DNA from: Lederbergia citrisecunda
GTDB lineage: Bacteria > Bacillota > Bacilli > Bacillales > Bacillaceae_C
Assembly (NCBI RefSeq): GCF_018343695.1
Contig: NZ_JAGYPJ010000001.1
Span: 4,005,744-4,069,743, forward strand
Direction: 5' to 3'
Length of the DNA stretch: 64,000 nt
Shown: one piece after another, positions 1 through 7,187 of the stretch
Layout: every line of letters begins with the position of its first letter
Numbering within the stretch: position 1 is the first letter of the stretch
Made by a program: the position numbers and the translations under genes
Notes under the pieces: generated by a model
What the model was told of the DNA's origin: nothing
Seen by the model: the letters and a program-made list of their open reading frames with translations, nothing else
The model's database searches: none

Positions 1-2
1 TC

Positions 3-146
3 GTTTTTGAAGACTCACAGGCAGGTTTGGAAGCAGCTAAAATTGTTGGGATGCTCGCGGTTGGTGTCGGTCAAGAAAAGGATTTAACCAATGCAGATGT
101 CGTGTATTCATCTTTAAAAGATTTTAAGATAGAGCAATACTTTTAA
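3..146 (+). CDS. pgmB: beta-phosphoglucomutase, C-terminal end (partial)
   Basis: Only the last 47 residues are in the window; the 5' part lies before base 1. The fragment starts VFEDSQAG, the conserved HAD motif that supplies the catalytic-site E/D pair, and continues with a GVG..KDL..AD.V segment and a final SLKDF, the pattern typical of beta-phosphoglucomutases. These cytoplasmic HAD-superfamily enzymes interconvert beta-glucose 1-phosphate and glucose 6-phosphate during maltose or trehalose breakdown. The gene ends directly before a bidirectional terminator. Another HAD sugar phosphatase cannot be fully excluded from this short piece. Confidence 0.8.
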   Translation, partial: VFEDSQAGLEAAKIVGMLAVGVGQEKDLTNADVVYSSLKDFKIEQYF

Positions 147-150
147 ACAA

Positions 151-195
151 AAAGATCGTAAGGGAGGAAGTATCTAACCTTACGATCTTTTTACA
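151..195. terminator. bidirectional rho-independent terminator
   Basis: A 13-bp perfect stem (151-163 with 178-190) around a 14-base loop is flanked by A-rich and T-rich runs, so it can end both the pgmB transcript and the convergent gene that ends at 191. Confidence 0.85.
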
Positions 196-667
196 TTTCT
201 GGAATACGAATCAAAAGGGATTTGTCTATATACGCCAGGTCTTCTTCAGTTAAAAACATCAAAAGATTATCTCCATTATCTTGCGATGTGAAAATAGGTA
301 TTCCATCTTCGTTGATAATGTCAAAATGGAAAAAGGGAGATATGAACACGTGATTATCAGTCATGTTTTTTTGGAAAAATTCTATTACTCTCTTATTTAT
401 TTCCGCATTAACGATATGAAGTTCATCTGTATCTATTTCTTTATAAGCATTTTCGTCCGATTCAAAAATTTGCTTAATCCCATACTCTGAATAACCACTA
501 GGAATATCATCTGGCCAATATTTTAGCTTAATTCTTTTCCCTTTTTTCAAAAAATGATTTGTGATGTTATTCCATGAATCTTTAATCAGTTTCTGTCTAG
601 CTTCGTGCTTTTCCTCTGAATCTTCAATATTACTCGTATCAAGTCTAAAGTTAAATATATTGCTCAC
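191..667 (-). CDS. hypothetical protein, 158 aa
   Basis: I do not recognise a family. The protein is soluble, acidic and has no signal peptide or membrane segment. The N-terminal half is rich in charged residues; the C-terminal half reads like an alternating beta-strand domain (HFDIINEDGIPIF, then a loop with SQDNGDN). Its start overlaps the end of the upstream CPBP protease gene by four bases on the same strand, so the two are probably translated together. It might be an immunity-like or regulatory partner, but nothing in the sequence proves that. Confidence 0.6.
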   Translation of the reverse strand: MSNIFNFRLDTSNIEDSEEKHEARQKLIKDSWNNITNHFLKKGKRIKLKYWPDDIPSGYSEYGIKQIFESDENAYKEIDTDELHIVNAEINKRVIEFFQKNMTDNHVFISPFFHFDIINEDGIPIFTSQDNGDNLLMFLTEEDLAYIDKSLLIRIPEM

Positions 668-1410
668 CCACTAATAAGAAAGATAATCGGCACTACTGAA
701 AAAGCGGTGTTCACGATAAAATGACAAACGATGAGTGGAAATAATCTTTTCTGCTTGTAATAAATAATTCCACTGCCGACTCCCCAAAGAAAAAATGCGA
801 CAAAATAAACAACGGCTCCTTGCCAGCTAGGTGCGAGCATGATGTGCTGTAAGGCAAAACCTAAAGAAGGGATCACGATCGCTGGTGCAATTTTTAGATA
901 GTGCTTGAGAAAAATGGGTTGTGCATATCCTCTGTACATCACCTCTTCAATCGGTGCATTTAAAAAAGGAAATATAAGAGCTACAAAGGCTGACAGCCAT
1001 AATAACCATTCGGGGCGCGCGAAATTAAGATTTTCAGCATTTCCGGTGAATACAGTTTGAAAGTGCATGTAAAAATCCGAACCGAACATGATATACATAG
1101 TGACAAGAACAGCTGTGATAAAAGGAATATACAATACAAATAGCCATAAAAATCCGAAAAGGATATCCTTCCATACTCTCTCTCGTTGAAAGTCTACTAA
1201 TTCCTTAAGGGAACGACTATCTTTTTTTAATATATGATGCAAAAGGATAAAACTTATGATGTTCACGATTGTAAAATAGATGGGTGAAATGTCATTGAGG
1301 AATGGAAACTGAAAGTCTAAGCCCATTAACATAAATAATATCGAAAAAACAAGTAAACCTATAATAAGCATTGGAAAACGAATGAAAGACACGATCCATG
1401 CATTTTTCAT
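664..1410 (-). CDS. CPBP family intramembrane metalloprotease
   Basis: A 248-residue polytopic membrane protein with about seven hydrophobic segments. It carries the CPBP (Abi/CAAX protease) motifs: EEVMYRG in the middle, a conserved aromatic/His-containing helix (GFALQHIML), and CHFIVNT near the C terminus. The paired Glu and the His residues are expected to bind zinc inside the membrane. In Gram-positive bacteria such proteins are often linked to peptide maturation or bacteriocin self-immunity; the substrate here is unknown. Start codon ATG at 1410. It forms a two-gene unit with the 158-aa gene downstream. Confidence 0.85.
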   Translation of the reverse strand: MKNAWIVSFIRFPMLIIGLLVFSILFMLMGLDFQFPFLNDISPIYFTIVNIISFILLHHILKKDSRSLKELVDFQRERVWKDILFGFLWLFVLYIPFITAVLVTMYIMFGSDFYMHFQTVFTGNAENLNFARPEWLLWLSAFVALIFPFLNAPIEEVMYRGYAQPIFLKHYLKIAPAIVIPSLGFALQHIMLAPSWQGAVVYFVAFFLWGVGSGIIYYKQKRLFPLIVCHFIVNTAFSVVPIIFLISG

Positions 1411-1422
1411 AGGTAACCCCCT

Positions 1423-1464
1423 AAAAAAACCTGAAAAAGGATTACGGTATCCATTATTCAGGTT
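1423..1464 (-). terminator. rho-independent terminator after the N-acetyltransferase gene
   Basis: An 8-bp stem (1457-1464 with 1428-1435, read on the minus strand) is followed by a run of T residues, just downstream of the gene at 1481-2254. Confidence 0.7.
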
Positions 1465-1480
1465 AGCTTCTTTTAATATT

Positions 1481-2254
1481 CTATTCTAATATAATTCCAA
1501 AATACGTTTTTAATGCTTCCTTATATTCCTCATCCGTTTCTGGTGTAAAAGCTCGAACTGAATCGTTGGAAAAGATACGAAACTCTTTTCCATCTACTGA
1601 ATTTCGTCCCTCAGCTGTACGGACTGCAACCATCGCATCGTTAATAAAGATGGAATCTGGAGCATTTTCACACCAAAATGAAGCCATAATGAAATCTTTC
1701 GGTAGCTGAGGTTCTTCTGTAAAGGAATAAAGTTGTCTCCATTCTCCTCGCTTTTTCTCTAATAACATCCATCCGAAGTATGGATCCATCTCTAATTTGT
1801 AAAATTCGTCACCTTGCTCATGAACAAGACCTTCAACCATTTCAATAGGTTGACGAGGAACGATTCCTCCTACGCCGACATCACATAAGAAAAACTTTCC
1901 GTCAGCTTCTACTTTTAAAACATGATGACGTCTTTTCGGAGGGGCGTTTGGCTCATCGCGCCAGAAACGTGCAAACAAGCTTGTCACCTTATAACCTAAC
2001 TCCTGCAATAGCCAGCTGAAGAGCGCGTTCAATTCGAAGCAATAGCCGCCACGCTGACGAGTGACAATCTTGTCGTATAAATCCGGGATTTCTAATGATA
2101 ACGGTATACTGTTTAAAATATCAAAATTTTCATAAGGAACCGTATGGAGATGGCATTCTTGTAACTTAGAAAGTGTTTTTGCACTTCCATCCAGTGGACC
2201 TGTGTATCCAATACGATTCAAATAAGCGCTTACATCGAGTTTGGTCTCTGTCAT
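1481..2254 (-). CDS. arylamine N-acetyltransferase
   Basis: A 257-residue cytoplasmic enzyme of the NAT family, which transfers acetyl groups from acetyl-CoA to arylamines and hydrazines through a Cys-His-Asp triad. All three are visible: Cys72 in RGGYCFELN, His111 in RRHHVLKV and Asp125 in LCDVGVGG. Length and motif spacing fit the family (around 260-280 residues). It stands alone, with its own terminator downstream, and is transcribed divergently from the metal efflux ATPase. A detoxification role is inferred from the family only. Confidence 0.92.
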   Translation of the reverse strand: MTETKLDVSAYLNRIGYTGPLDGSAKTLSKLQECHLHTVPYENFDILNSIPLSLEIPDLYDKIVTRQRGGYCFELNALFSWLLQELGYKVTSLFARFWRDEPNAPPKRRHHVLKVEADGKFFLCDVGVGGIVPRQPIEMVEGLVHEQGDEFYKLEMDPYFGWMLLEKKRGEWRQLYSFTEEPQLPKDFIMASFWCENAPDSIFINDAMVAVRTAEGRNSVDGKEFRIFSNDSVRAFTPETDEEYKEALKTYFGIILE

Positions 2255-2393
2255 ATCATCTTTACCCCTTTTCTCATAAAAATTATCTCTTCCAACACTA
2301 TACCATTCATTGTCAAAAGGATAAATCCCGAAATAATAAGGTGCTTGTAATGTGTTGGTAATAAATCCAATATGATAACAAGTTTAAATTACT

Positions 2394-2408
2394 TGATAAT
2401 GATTATCA
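2394..2408. promoter_or_regulatory. Fur box 1 (perfect 7-1-7 match)
   Basis: TGATAATGATTATCA is an exact match to the Bacillus Fur 7-1-7 consensus TGATAATNATTATCA. It sits about 100 bases upstream of the -35 element of the efflux ATPase promoter, between divergent genes, so it could also affect the N-acetyltransferase gene. Confidence 0.8.
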
Positions 2409-2462
2409 TTAGTAATTAGGCTCATTCCCTTTAGGTTTATGGTGAATGAAGCGAATTAACAT

Positions 2463-2477
2463 TAATAATCATTATCA
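2463..2477. promoter_or_regulatory. Fur box 2 (14 of 15 match)
   Basis: TAATAATCATTATCA differs from the Fur consensus at one position. It lies 27 bases upstream of the -35 element, which suits an activator-like position or a contribution to looping with box 1. Confidence 0.7.
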
Positions 2478-2504
2478 ATTAGAAATAAAAATTCTCATTT
2501 AAAT

Positions 2505-2533
2505 TTGACTTACCTGTTCCCTTTTAATATAAT
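2505..2533 (+). promoter_or_regulatory. sigma-A promoter of the metal efflux ATPase
   Basis: TTGACT (2505-2510), a 17-base spacer and a perfect TATAAT (2528-2533). Transcription should start near 2540, directly at the PerR-like box. Confidence 0.8.
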
Positions 2534-2540
2534 AGTCATA

Positions 2541-2555
2541 TAATAATTATTATAA
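2541..2555. promoter_or_regulatory. PerR-type box over the predicted transcription start
   Basis: TAATAATTATTATAA matches 14 of 15 positions of the Bacillus PerR box TTATAATNATTATAA. Its position just downstream of the -10 element is a classic repressor site. In B. subtilis the iron exporter gene pfeT is PerR-controlled, which agrees with the gene that follows. Confidence 0.7.
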
Positions 2556-2600
2556 ATTAGCTTTCGCAAAATACTAAGCTTATACGCAGGAGGTGCGGAA

Positions 2601-4520
2601 ATGAGTGCTCTTGTACCATTTTTAGAGAACAGAAAAGAAGCGACGCAAGGAAGTATTTTGGAAAAGATTAAGGTTAATGGAGAGTTAATTGCGGCTATTA
2701 CATGCGGCATCCTCATTTTTTTAGGATGGTTAATGGATAAGCATGGCTCTGCTACATCATCTGTGATTTTGTTTTTACTTGCTTTTGTCATAGGCGGATT
2801 CGCCAAGGCAAAAGAAGGTATTGAAGATACGATTGAAAATAAGGAATTGAACGTTGAGATGTTGATGATTATGGCTGCTATCGGGTCTGCCATCATTGGT
2901 TATTGGACGGAAGGTGCGATTTTAATTTTTATCTTTGCGTTAAGTGGCGCACTTGAAACATACACGATGAATAAAAGTCATAAAGAAATTTCCTCATTAA
3001 TGGAACTGCAACCAGAAGAAGCGTTACGAATTACAGGGGATTATGAAGAAAGAGTTCATGTTTCAGAGCTTGTAATAGGAGATCTCATCTTGATTAAGCC
3101 TGGGGAAAGAGTCCCTTCAGATGGAGAGATCGTTAAGGGAACTTCTACTTTGGATGAAGCAGCGATAACAGGTGAATCCATTCCGGTATCTAAAGGGCTG
3201 AAAGATGAAGTTTTTGCAGGAACGGTCAACTTAAATGGTTCAATCACAGTACGTTTAACAAAGCCGAGTCACGAGACATTATTTCAAAAAATCATTGAAT
3301 TAGTACAATCAGCGCAAAGTGAAAAATCTCCTTCTCAACTTTTTATTGAAAAATTTGAAGGGACATATGTAAAAGTAGTGCTTGCTGTTGTTGCATTAAT
3401 GATGTTCCTTCCGCATTTTATACTTGGATGGAGCTGGACTGAGACTTTTTATAGAGCGATGATTTTATTAGTTGTAGCTTCTCCATGTGCCCTTGTAGCA
3501 TCAATCATGCCAGCAACCTTGTCTGCCATTTCTAACGGAGCAAGACACGGCATTCTTTTTAAAGGCGGAGTTCATCTAGAACAACTAAGTGATTTACAAG
3601 CCATTGCTTTTGATAAAACAGGTACGTTGACAAATGGAAAACCTGAAGTGACGGATGTATTGGTTCAAGACGATCTTTCCTCCGATGAGGTATTACTAGT
3701 AGCAGCTTCTATTGAAAGGCATTCAAACCATCCGTTGGCGAACGCCATCGTAAAATATGCACAGCAAAGATTAAATGAGAAATTCATTGATCCAGATAGC
3801 ATTGAAGATGTGCCAGGATGGGGAGTAAAAGCAAGAATTGATCTAATCGAATGGAAAATCGGAAAAAGCAAATTTGTAGGAGAAGAAGCAGTAAAACAGT
3901 TTAAAAATAATAAAGCAAAAGAATTAGCTAGAGAAGGAAAAACCGTAGTATTTATTCAAAGAGGCGAAGAGCTTGTTGGTATGATTGCCCTAAAAGACTT
4001 AGTACGTGCAGAATCTAAGAAAGCAATCGATCGATTGAAAAAACAAGGCTTGTACACGATTATGCTAACTGGCGACAATACCCAAACAGCACAAGCCATT
4101 GCTTCTGAGAGTCATGTCCAAGAATATATTGCCGAGTGCCTGCCTGAAAATAAAGTGGACCACATCAAGCAGCTAAAAGAGAAATATGGAAATGTAGCAA
4201 TGGTAGGTGATGGTATCAATGATGCTCCTGCACTAGCCACTGCTAACGTAGGTATTTCAGTAGGAGATGGAACAGACGTCGCACTCGAAACAGCGGACAT
4301 GATCCTTATGAAAAACGACCTTTCCCGTATATCTGACGCTGTTAACCTATCAAAACGAATGAACCGAATCATTAAACAAAACATTGTGTTTTCAATCGGT
4401 GTCATCATCTTACTGATTTTATCCAACTTCCTGCAAGTACTAGACTTGCCATACGGAGTCATTGGCCACGAAGGCAGTACGATATTAGTTATATTGAATA
4501 GTTTAAGACTGTTAAAATAG
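2601..4520 (+). CDS. pfeT: P1B4-type metal-transporting ATPase, probable ferrous iron exporter
   Basis: A 639-residue P-type ATPase with TGES (actuator domain), SPC in the metal-transport helix near residue 295, the phosphorylation motif DKTGTLT near 337, the HP pair in SNHPLA and GDGINDAP. The last helix carries HEGST near residue 623. SPC plus HEGST and the lack of an N-terminal metal-binding domain define the P1B4 class, which exports Fe(II), Co(II) or Zn(II). The Fur and PerR boxes upstream favour iron export, as for PfeT of B. subtilis and FrvA of Listeria. The start ATG follows an AGGAGGTG site. Metal specificity is inferred, not shown. Confidence 0.88.
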   Translation: MSALVPFLENRKEATQGSILEKIKVNGELIAAITCGILIFLGWLMDKHGSATSSVILFLLAFVIGGFAKAKEGIEDTIENKELNVEMLMIMAAIGSAIIGYWTEGAILIFIFALSGALETYTMNKSHKEISSLMELQPEEALRITGDYEERVHVSELVIGDLILIKPGERVPSDGEIVKGTSTLDEAAITGESIPVSKGLKDEVFAGTVNLNGSITVRLTKPSHETLFQKIIELVQSAQSEKSPSQLFIEKFEGTYVKVVLAVVALMMFLPHFILGWSWTETFYRAMILLVVASPCALVASIMPATLSAISNGARHGILFKGGVHLEQLSDLQAIAFDKTGTLTNGKPEVTDVLVQDDLSSDEVLLVAASIERHSNHPLANAIVKYAQQRLNEKFIDPDSIEDVPGWGVKARIDLIEWKIGKSKFVGEEAVKQFKNNKAKELAREGKTVVFIQRGEELVGMIALKDLVRAESKKAIDRLKKQGLYTIMLTGDNTQTAQAIASESHVQEYIAECLPENKVDHIKQLKEKYGNVAMVGDGINDAPALATANVGISVGDGTDVALETADMILMKNDLSRISDAVNLSKRMNRIIKQNIVFSIGVIILLILSNFLQVLDLPYGVIGHEGSTILVILNSLRLLK

Positions 4521-4530
4521 TGATTGAGTA

Positions 4531-4562
4531 AAGCGGTGGGGGTAGCCTCGCCGTTTTTATTT
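4531..4562 (+). terminator. rho-independent terminator after the efflux ATPase gene
   Basis: The stem 4531-4538 pairs with 4549-4556 (one G-T pairs included) around a 10-base loop and is followed by a long T-rich run. Confidence 0.7.
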
Positions 4563-4628
4563 TTTTGCGTTAATCGAGGTGGCACTCTTTTATTGCAGTC
4601 ACCCCGAATTTCTAATTAATGTGGGTAA

Positions 4629-4781
4629 TGGACTAAATGCCGATGATTTATACCGTATTGTCTAATTTAAAGTCGTTAATGGACAAAGTCTGTGCTCGGA
4701 CAAGTCTTTTGTCCAATATAAGGAGGATGATGGACTAAAGCTTGTGTTCAGATGAGGCTCTTGTCGGTTATAGAGTGGATA
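4629..4781. repeat. tandem 51-bp imperfect hairpin repeats, three units (array A)
   Basis: Units start at 4629, 4680 and 4731, an exact 51-bp period. Each begins TGGAC(A/T)AA and each can fold on itself; the best is unit 2, where TGGACAAA (4680-4687) pairs with TTTGTCCA (4708-4715). A further, diverged hairpin may precede at about 4578. The array fills the intergenic gap between two same-strand genes, after a terminator; I see no convincing coding sequence in 4521-4916. Confidence 0.7.
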
Positions 4782-4916
4782 TTGAAACTTGTATTTCAAG
4801 CTATATAAAATCACGCAGACACAGATTGTCGGATTTCCTGCCATCTATCATTAACTTCAAATTTTTAGAGAAGCCTTTCAATTTTAAAAGATAAGTGTAG
4901 AATTAAGGAAATAATA

Positions 4917-5237
4917 ATGGTAGAAAGGAAGTTAGATTTGGTTTCTGCGCTTTTTTTCATAGGAATAATCGTTTTAGTTATTAGTGTTATCACCGGATTT
5001 TTAACAGGAACATTTTTCGGATTCATTGTTGCGCTTTTGAGCGGGATTGTGTCGGGTATGATATTTTTTGCATTATCACATATATTAAATAACCAGCAAT
5101 CTATATTATTCAAACTACATCAGCTTGAAGAAATACATAAAAAACAAATGAAACAAGAAAAGAAAAAATGTTCTAATTGCAAGTATGAATATGAAAGCGA
5201 TTTAGGTTCGTGTCCATATTGCGGAAGGAGAGAATGA
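4917..5237 (+). CDS. small membrane protein with C-terminal zinc ribbon, 106 aa
   Basis: Two adjacent hydrophobic helices near the N terminus (about residues 8-60) are followed by a charged helix and a short C-terminal zinc ribbon: two Cys pairs, CSNC and CPYC, separated by 12 residues. The topology suggests a membrane anchor with a cytoplasmic metal-binding module. An AAGGA site precedes the ATG. The next gene also encodes a membrane protein and starts 26 bases later, so the two are probably co-transcribed. I do not recognise a named family. Confidence 0.7.
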   Translation: MVERKLDLVSALFFIGIIVLVISVITGFLTGTFFGFIVALLSGIVSGMIFFALSHILNNQQSILFKLHQLEEIHKKQMKQEKKKCSNCKYEYESDLGSCPYCGRRE

Positions 5238-5263
5238 AAGCATAAGGAAGAGGTATGTAACTT

Positions 5264-5704
5264 ATGATAAACGTAAATAAACCAACGTTTTTAAAGGCGT
5301 TGCTTTTTCTTGTATTAATTTTCGGTATTGGCTTTATTTGGACTATAAGTGAAAAAATTAAAATCCAAGATTTAAATTTTAATATGTTTTTAACAATTAT
5401 TATTTCTCTAATCTGCATTTTTCTCGGTATTTTATTAGAGTGGGAAAAAGTCACTCAACTTGTGAACAGCAAACCTGCCAAACGTAATAAGCTTTATATT
5501 CCGTCTCTTGTCTTATTTTTCTATGCGATGTTCCCGTGGTTTTTGATTTATATACTTGGGCATAGGATAGGGATTAGTATGATTAGCTTAGAAAAATATT
5601 TAGGATGGCTAATAGAACCAGGTCCTTCTCGGTTTATAATTAATTTGCTAACAGGTGTAATGATTGTTAGGTCATTTAATGGGGAAAAAAGAACTGATTA
5701 TTAG
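5264..5704 (+). CDS. hypothetical integral membrane protein, 146 aa
   Basis: Four predicted membrane segments (about residues 10-28, 42-62, 78-100 and 122-140), lysine-rich connecting loops and no recognised motif. A GGAAGAGGT site sits upstream of the ATG. It lies 26 bases downstream of the zinc-ribbon membrane protein gene, and the two probably form one operon. No function can be assigned from sequence; there is no terminator-like hairpin directly after it. Confidence 0.65.
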   Translation: MINVNKPTFLKALLFLVLIFGIGFIWTISEKIKIQDLNFNMFLTIIISLICIFLGILLEWEKVTQLVNSKPAKRNKLYIPSLVLFFYAMFPWFLIYILGHRIGISMISLEKYLGWLIEPGPSRFIINLLTGVMIVRSFNGEKRTDY

Positions 5705-5869
5705 TCTTTCTGAGTTATATTACTATAAAAATTAAAGAAGAAAAAAGATACTGGAATCAGACAATTTTTAGTATAGTTTCTATTTTTATTTGTTTTCTCA
5801 TGTACATATCTTTTGGCTGGGATACACTGATAATAATACATACTTTCACAAAATCTTGGAGGAATGACA

Positions 5870-6352
5870 ATGCTTGCAAAACTACAAAAAACAGATCAAG
5901 GTTATCTAGCTCAATTTAATCGCAACTTAAATCACCCAGTTGAAGACGTATGGGCTATGTTGACAGACAACGATAAATTAGCACAATGGTTTCCTGAACT
6001 TCGTGTAAAGGATCTTCGTGAAGGTGGGGCTTTTACCTTTAATATGGGAGAAGGAAACCTCATTGAAATGCCAATTCTCGAATTTAAGATGCACTCCGAA
6101 TTAGAATTTACCTGGGCAGACGATGTCGTTCGCTTTGAACTTCATCCGGAGGCAGAAGGGTGTCAGTTGATTCTCAAAGAAAAGATTAATAAAATGACTG
6201 ATCATACGCCGAGGGATCTTGCAGGATGGCATGTGTGTCTTGATGTGATTAGCGCATTATTGGATAGAAAAACCATAGAAAATCGTAAAGCAGAATGGGA
6301 GAAATGGTATCCAAAGTATGTTGAAGCAGTGGACGAAATAACCCAATCGTAA
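5870..6352 (+). CDS. SRPBCC (AHSA1-like) domain protein
   Basis: A 160-residue cytoplasmic protein of the START-like SRPBCC superfamily, activator-of-Hsp90-ATPase type. It shows the usual N-terminal pattern NHPVEDVWAMLTD...WFPE, a GGAFTF strand and a long C-terminal helix with W-W pairs. These proteins bind hydrophobic ligands; specific roles vary. I chose the ATG at 5870 because the GGAGGA site ends one base before the upstream in-frame ATG at 5864, too close for use. A terminator follows. Confidence 0.85.
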   Translation: MLAKLQKTDQGYLAQFNRNLNHPVEDVWAMLTDNDKLAQWFPELRVKDLREGGAFTFNMGEGNLIEMPILEFKMHSELEFTWADDVVRFELHPEAEGCQLILKEKINKMTDHTPRDLAGWHVCLDVISALLDRKTIENRKAEWEKWYPKYVEAVDEITQS

Positions 6353-6373
6353 GGGAATAATTACATATTATCG

Positions 6374-6405
6374 TAGGACTGAGCCATAGGATCAGTCTTT
6401 TTTTA
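6374..6405 (+). terminator. rho-independent terminator
   Basis: AGGACTGA pairs with TCAGTCTT (one G-T pair) and a T-rich tract follows, separating the SRPBCC gene from the two-component system. Confidence 0.75.
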
Positions 6406-6415
6406 TTAGGATAAT

Positions 6416-6446
6416 ATTGCCTAATATTGTAATTATTGCCTAATAT
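6416..6446 (+). promoter_or_regulatory. 12-bp direct repeat upstream of the response regulator
   Basis: ATTGCCTAATAT occurs exactly at 6416-6427 and 6435-6446, 19 bases apart, about 50 bases before the response regulator start. Direct repeats of this type are typical OmpR-family operators, so autoregulation is plausible but unproven. Confidence 0.45.
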
Positions 6447-6494
6447 AAAAGAGAGGTTATAGTTAATTCAATATCGGAAGCAGGTGTTGACATA

Positions 6495-7187
6495 ATGAAT
6501 ACATACAATGTTCTTGTCGTTGATGATGAACAGGAAATTCGGGATGCGATTGAAATTTACTTAAAAAACGAAGGGGTCAAAGTATTAAAGGCAAAAGATG
6601 GTATCGAAGCACTAAATCTCCTCGAAGAATGCCAAGTCCATTTAATTATATTAGACATAATGATGCCAAAGCTTGACGGGATTTCCACTACATATAGAAT
6701 ACGTGAAAAGAAAAATATTCCTATCATCATGTTGAGTGCTAAAAATGAGGACACAGATAAGATACTTGGCCTTCAGGTCGGAGCGGATGACTATGTTACC
6801 AAACCGTTTAATCCTATGGAGCTTGTAGCTCGAGTTAAATCGCAGCTTAGAAGATATGTTACATTGGGAACATATGAGGGAGCCAATAAAGTAGTTGATT
6901 TAAATGGCCTTATATTAGATCCAATGGCGAAAGAAGTTACTCTCCATGGAGAAGTAGTTAAACTTACTCCCCTTGAATACAAAATTGTGGAACTCCTCAT
7001 GAACAATGCTGGTCGAGTTTTTTCCATCAACGAAATTTATGAGAGGGTATGGAATGAACCCTCCTTCAACGCAGAAAACACCGTAGCCGTTCACATCCGG
7101 AAAATACGAGAAAAAATAGAGATTAATCCAAAGGATCCAAAATACTTAAAGGTGGTGTGGGGAATTGGCTACAAAATGGAAAAGTAG
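6495..7187 (+). CDS. OmpR/PhoB-family response regulator
   Basis: 230 residues: an N-terminal receiver domain (acidic pair Asp10-Asp11, phosphoacceptor Asp54 in ILDIMMP, conserved Lys in YVTKPF) and a C-terminal winged-helix DNA-binding domain (LTPLEYKIVELL, then VWGIGYK). It receives phosphate from the kinase encoded downstream, whose TTG start lies inside the 3' end of this gene. The context, with a lipoprotein and an ABC-2 exporter, suggests control of a cell-envelope stress or antimicrobial resistance response. ATG start preceded by a GCAGGTG-like site. Confidence 0.93.
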   Translation: MNTYNVLVVDDEQEIRDAIEIYLKNEGVKVLKAKDGIEALNLLEECQVHLIILDIMMPKLDGISTTYRIREKKNIPIIMLSAKNEDTDKILGLQVGADDYVTKPFNPMELVARVKSQLRRYVTLGTYEGANKVVDLNGLILDPMAKEVTLHGEVVKLTPLEYKIVELLMNNAGRVFSINEIYERVWNEPSFNAENTVAVHIRKIREKIEINPKDPKYLKVVWGIGYKMEK

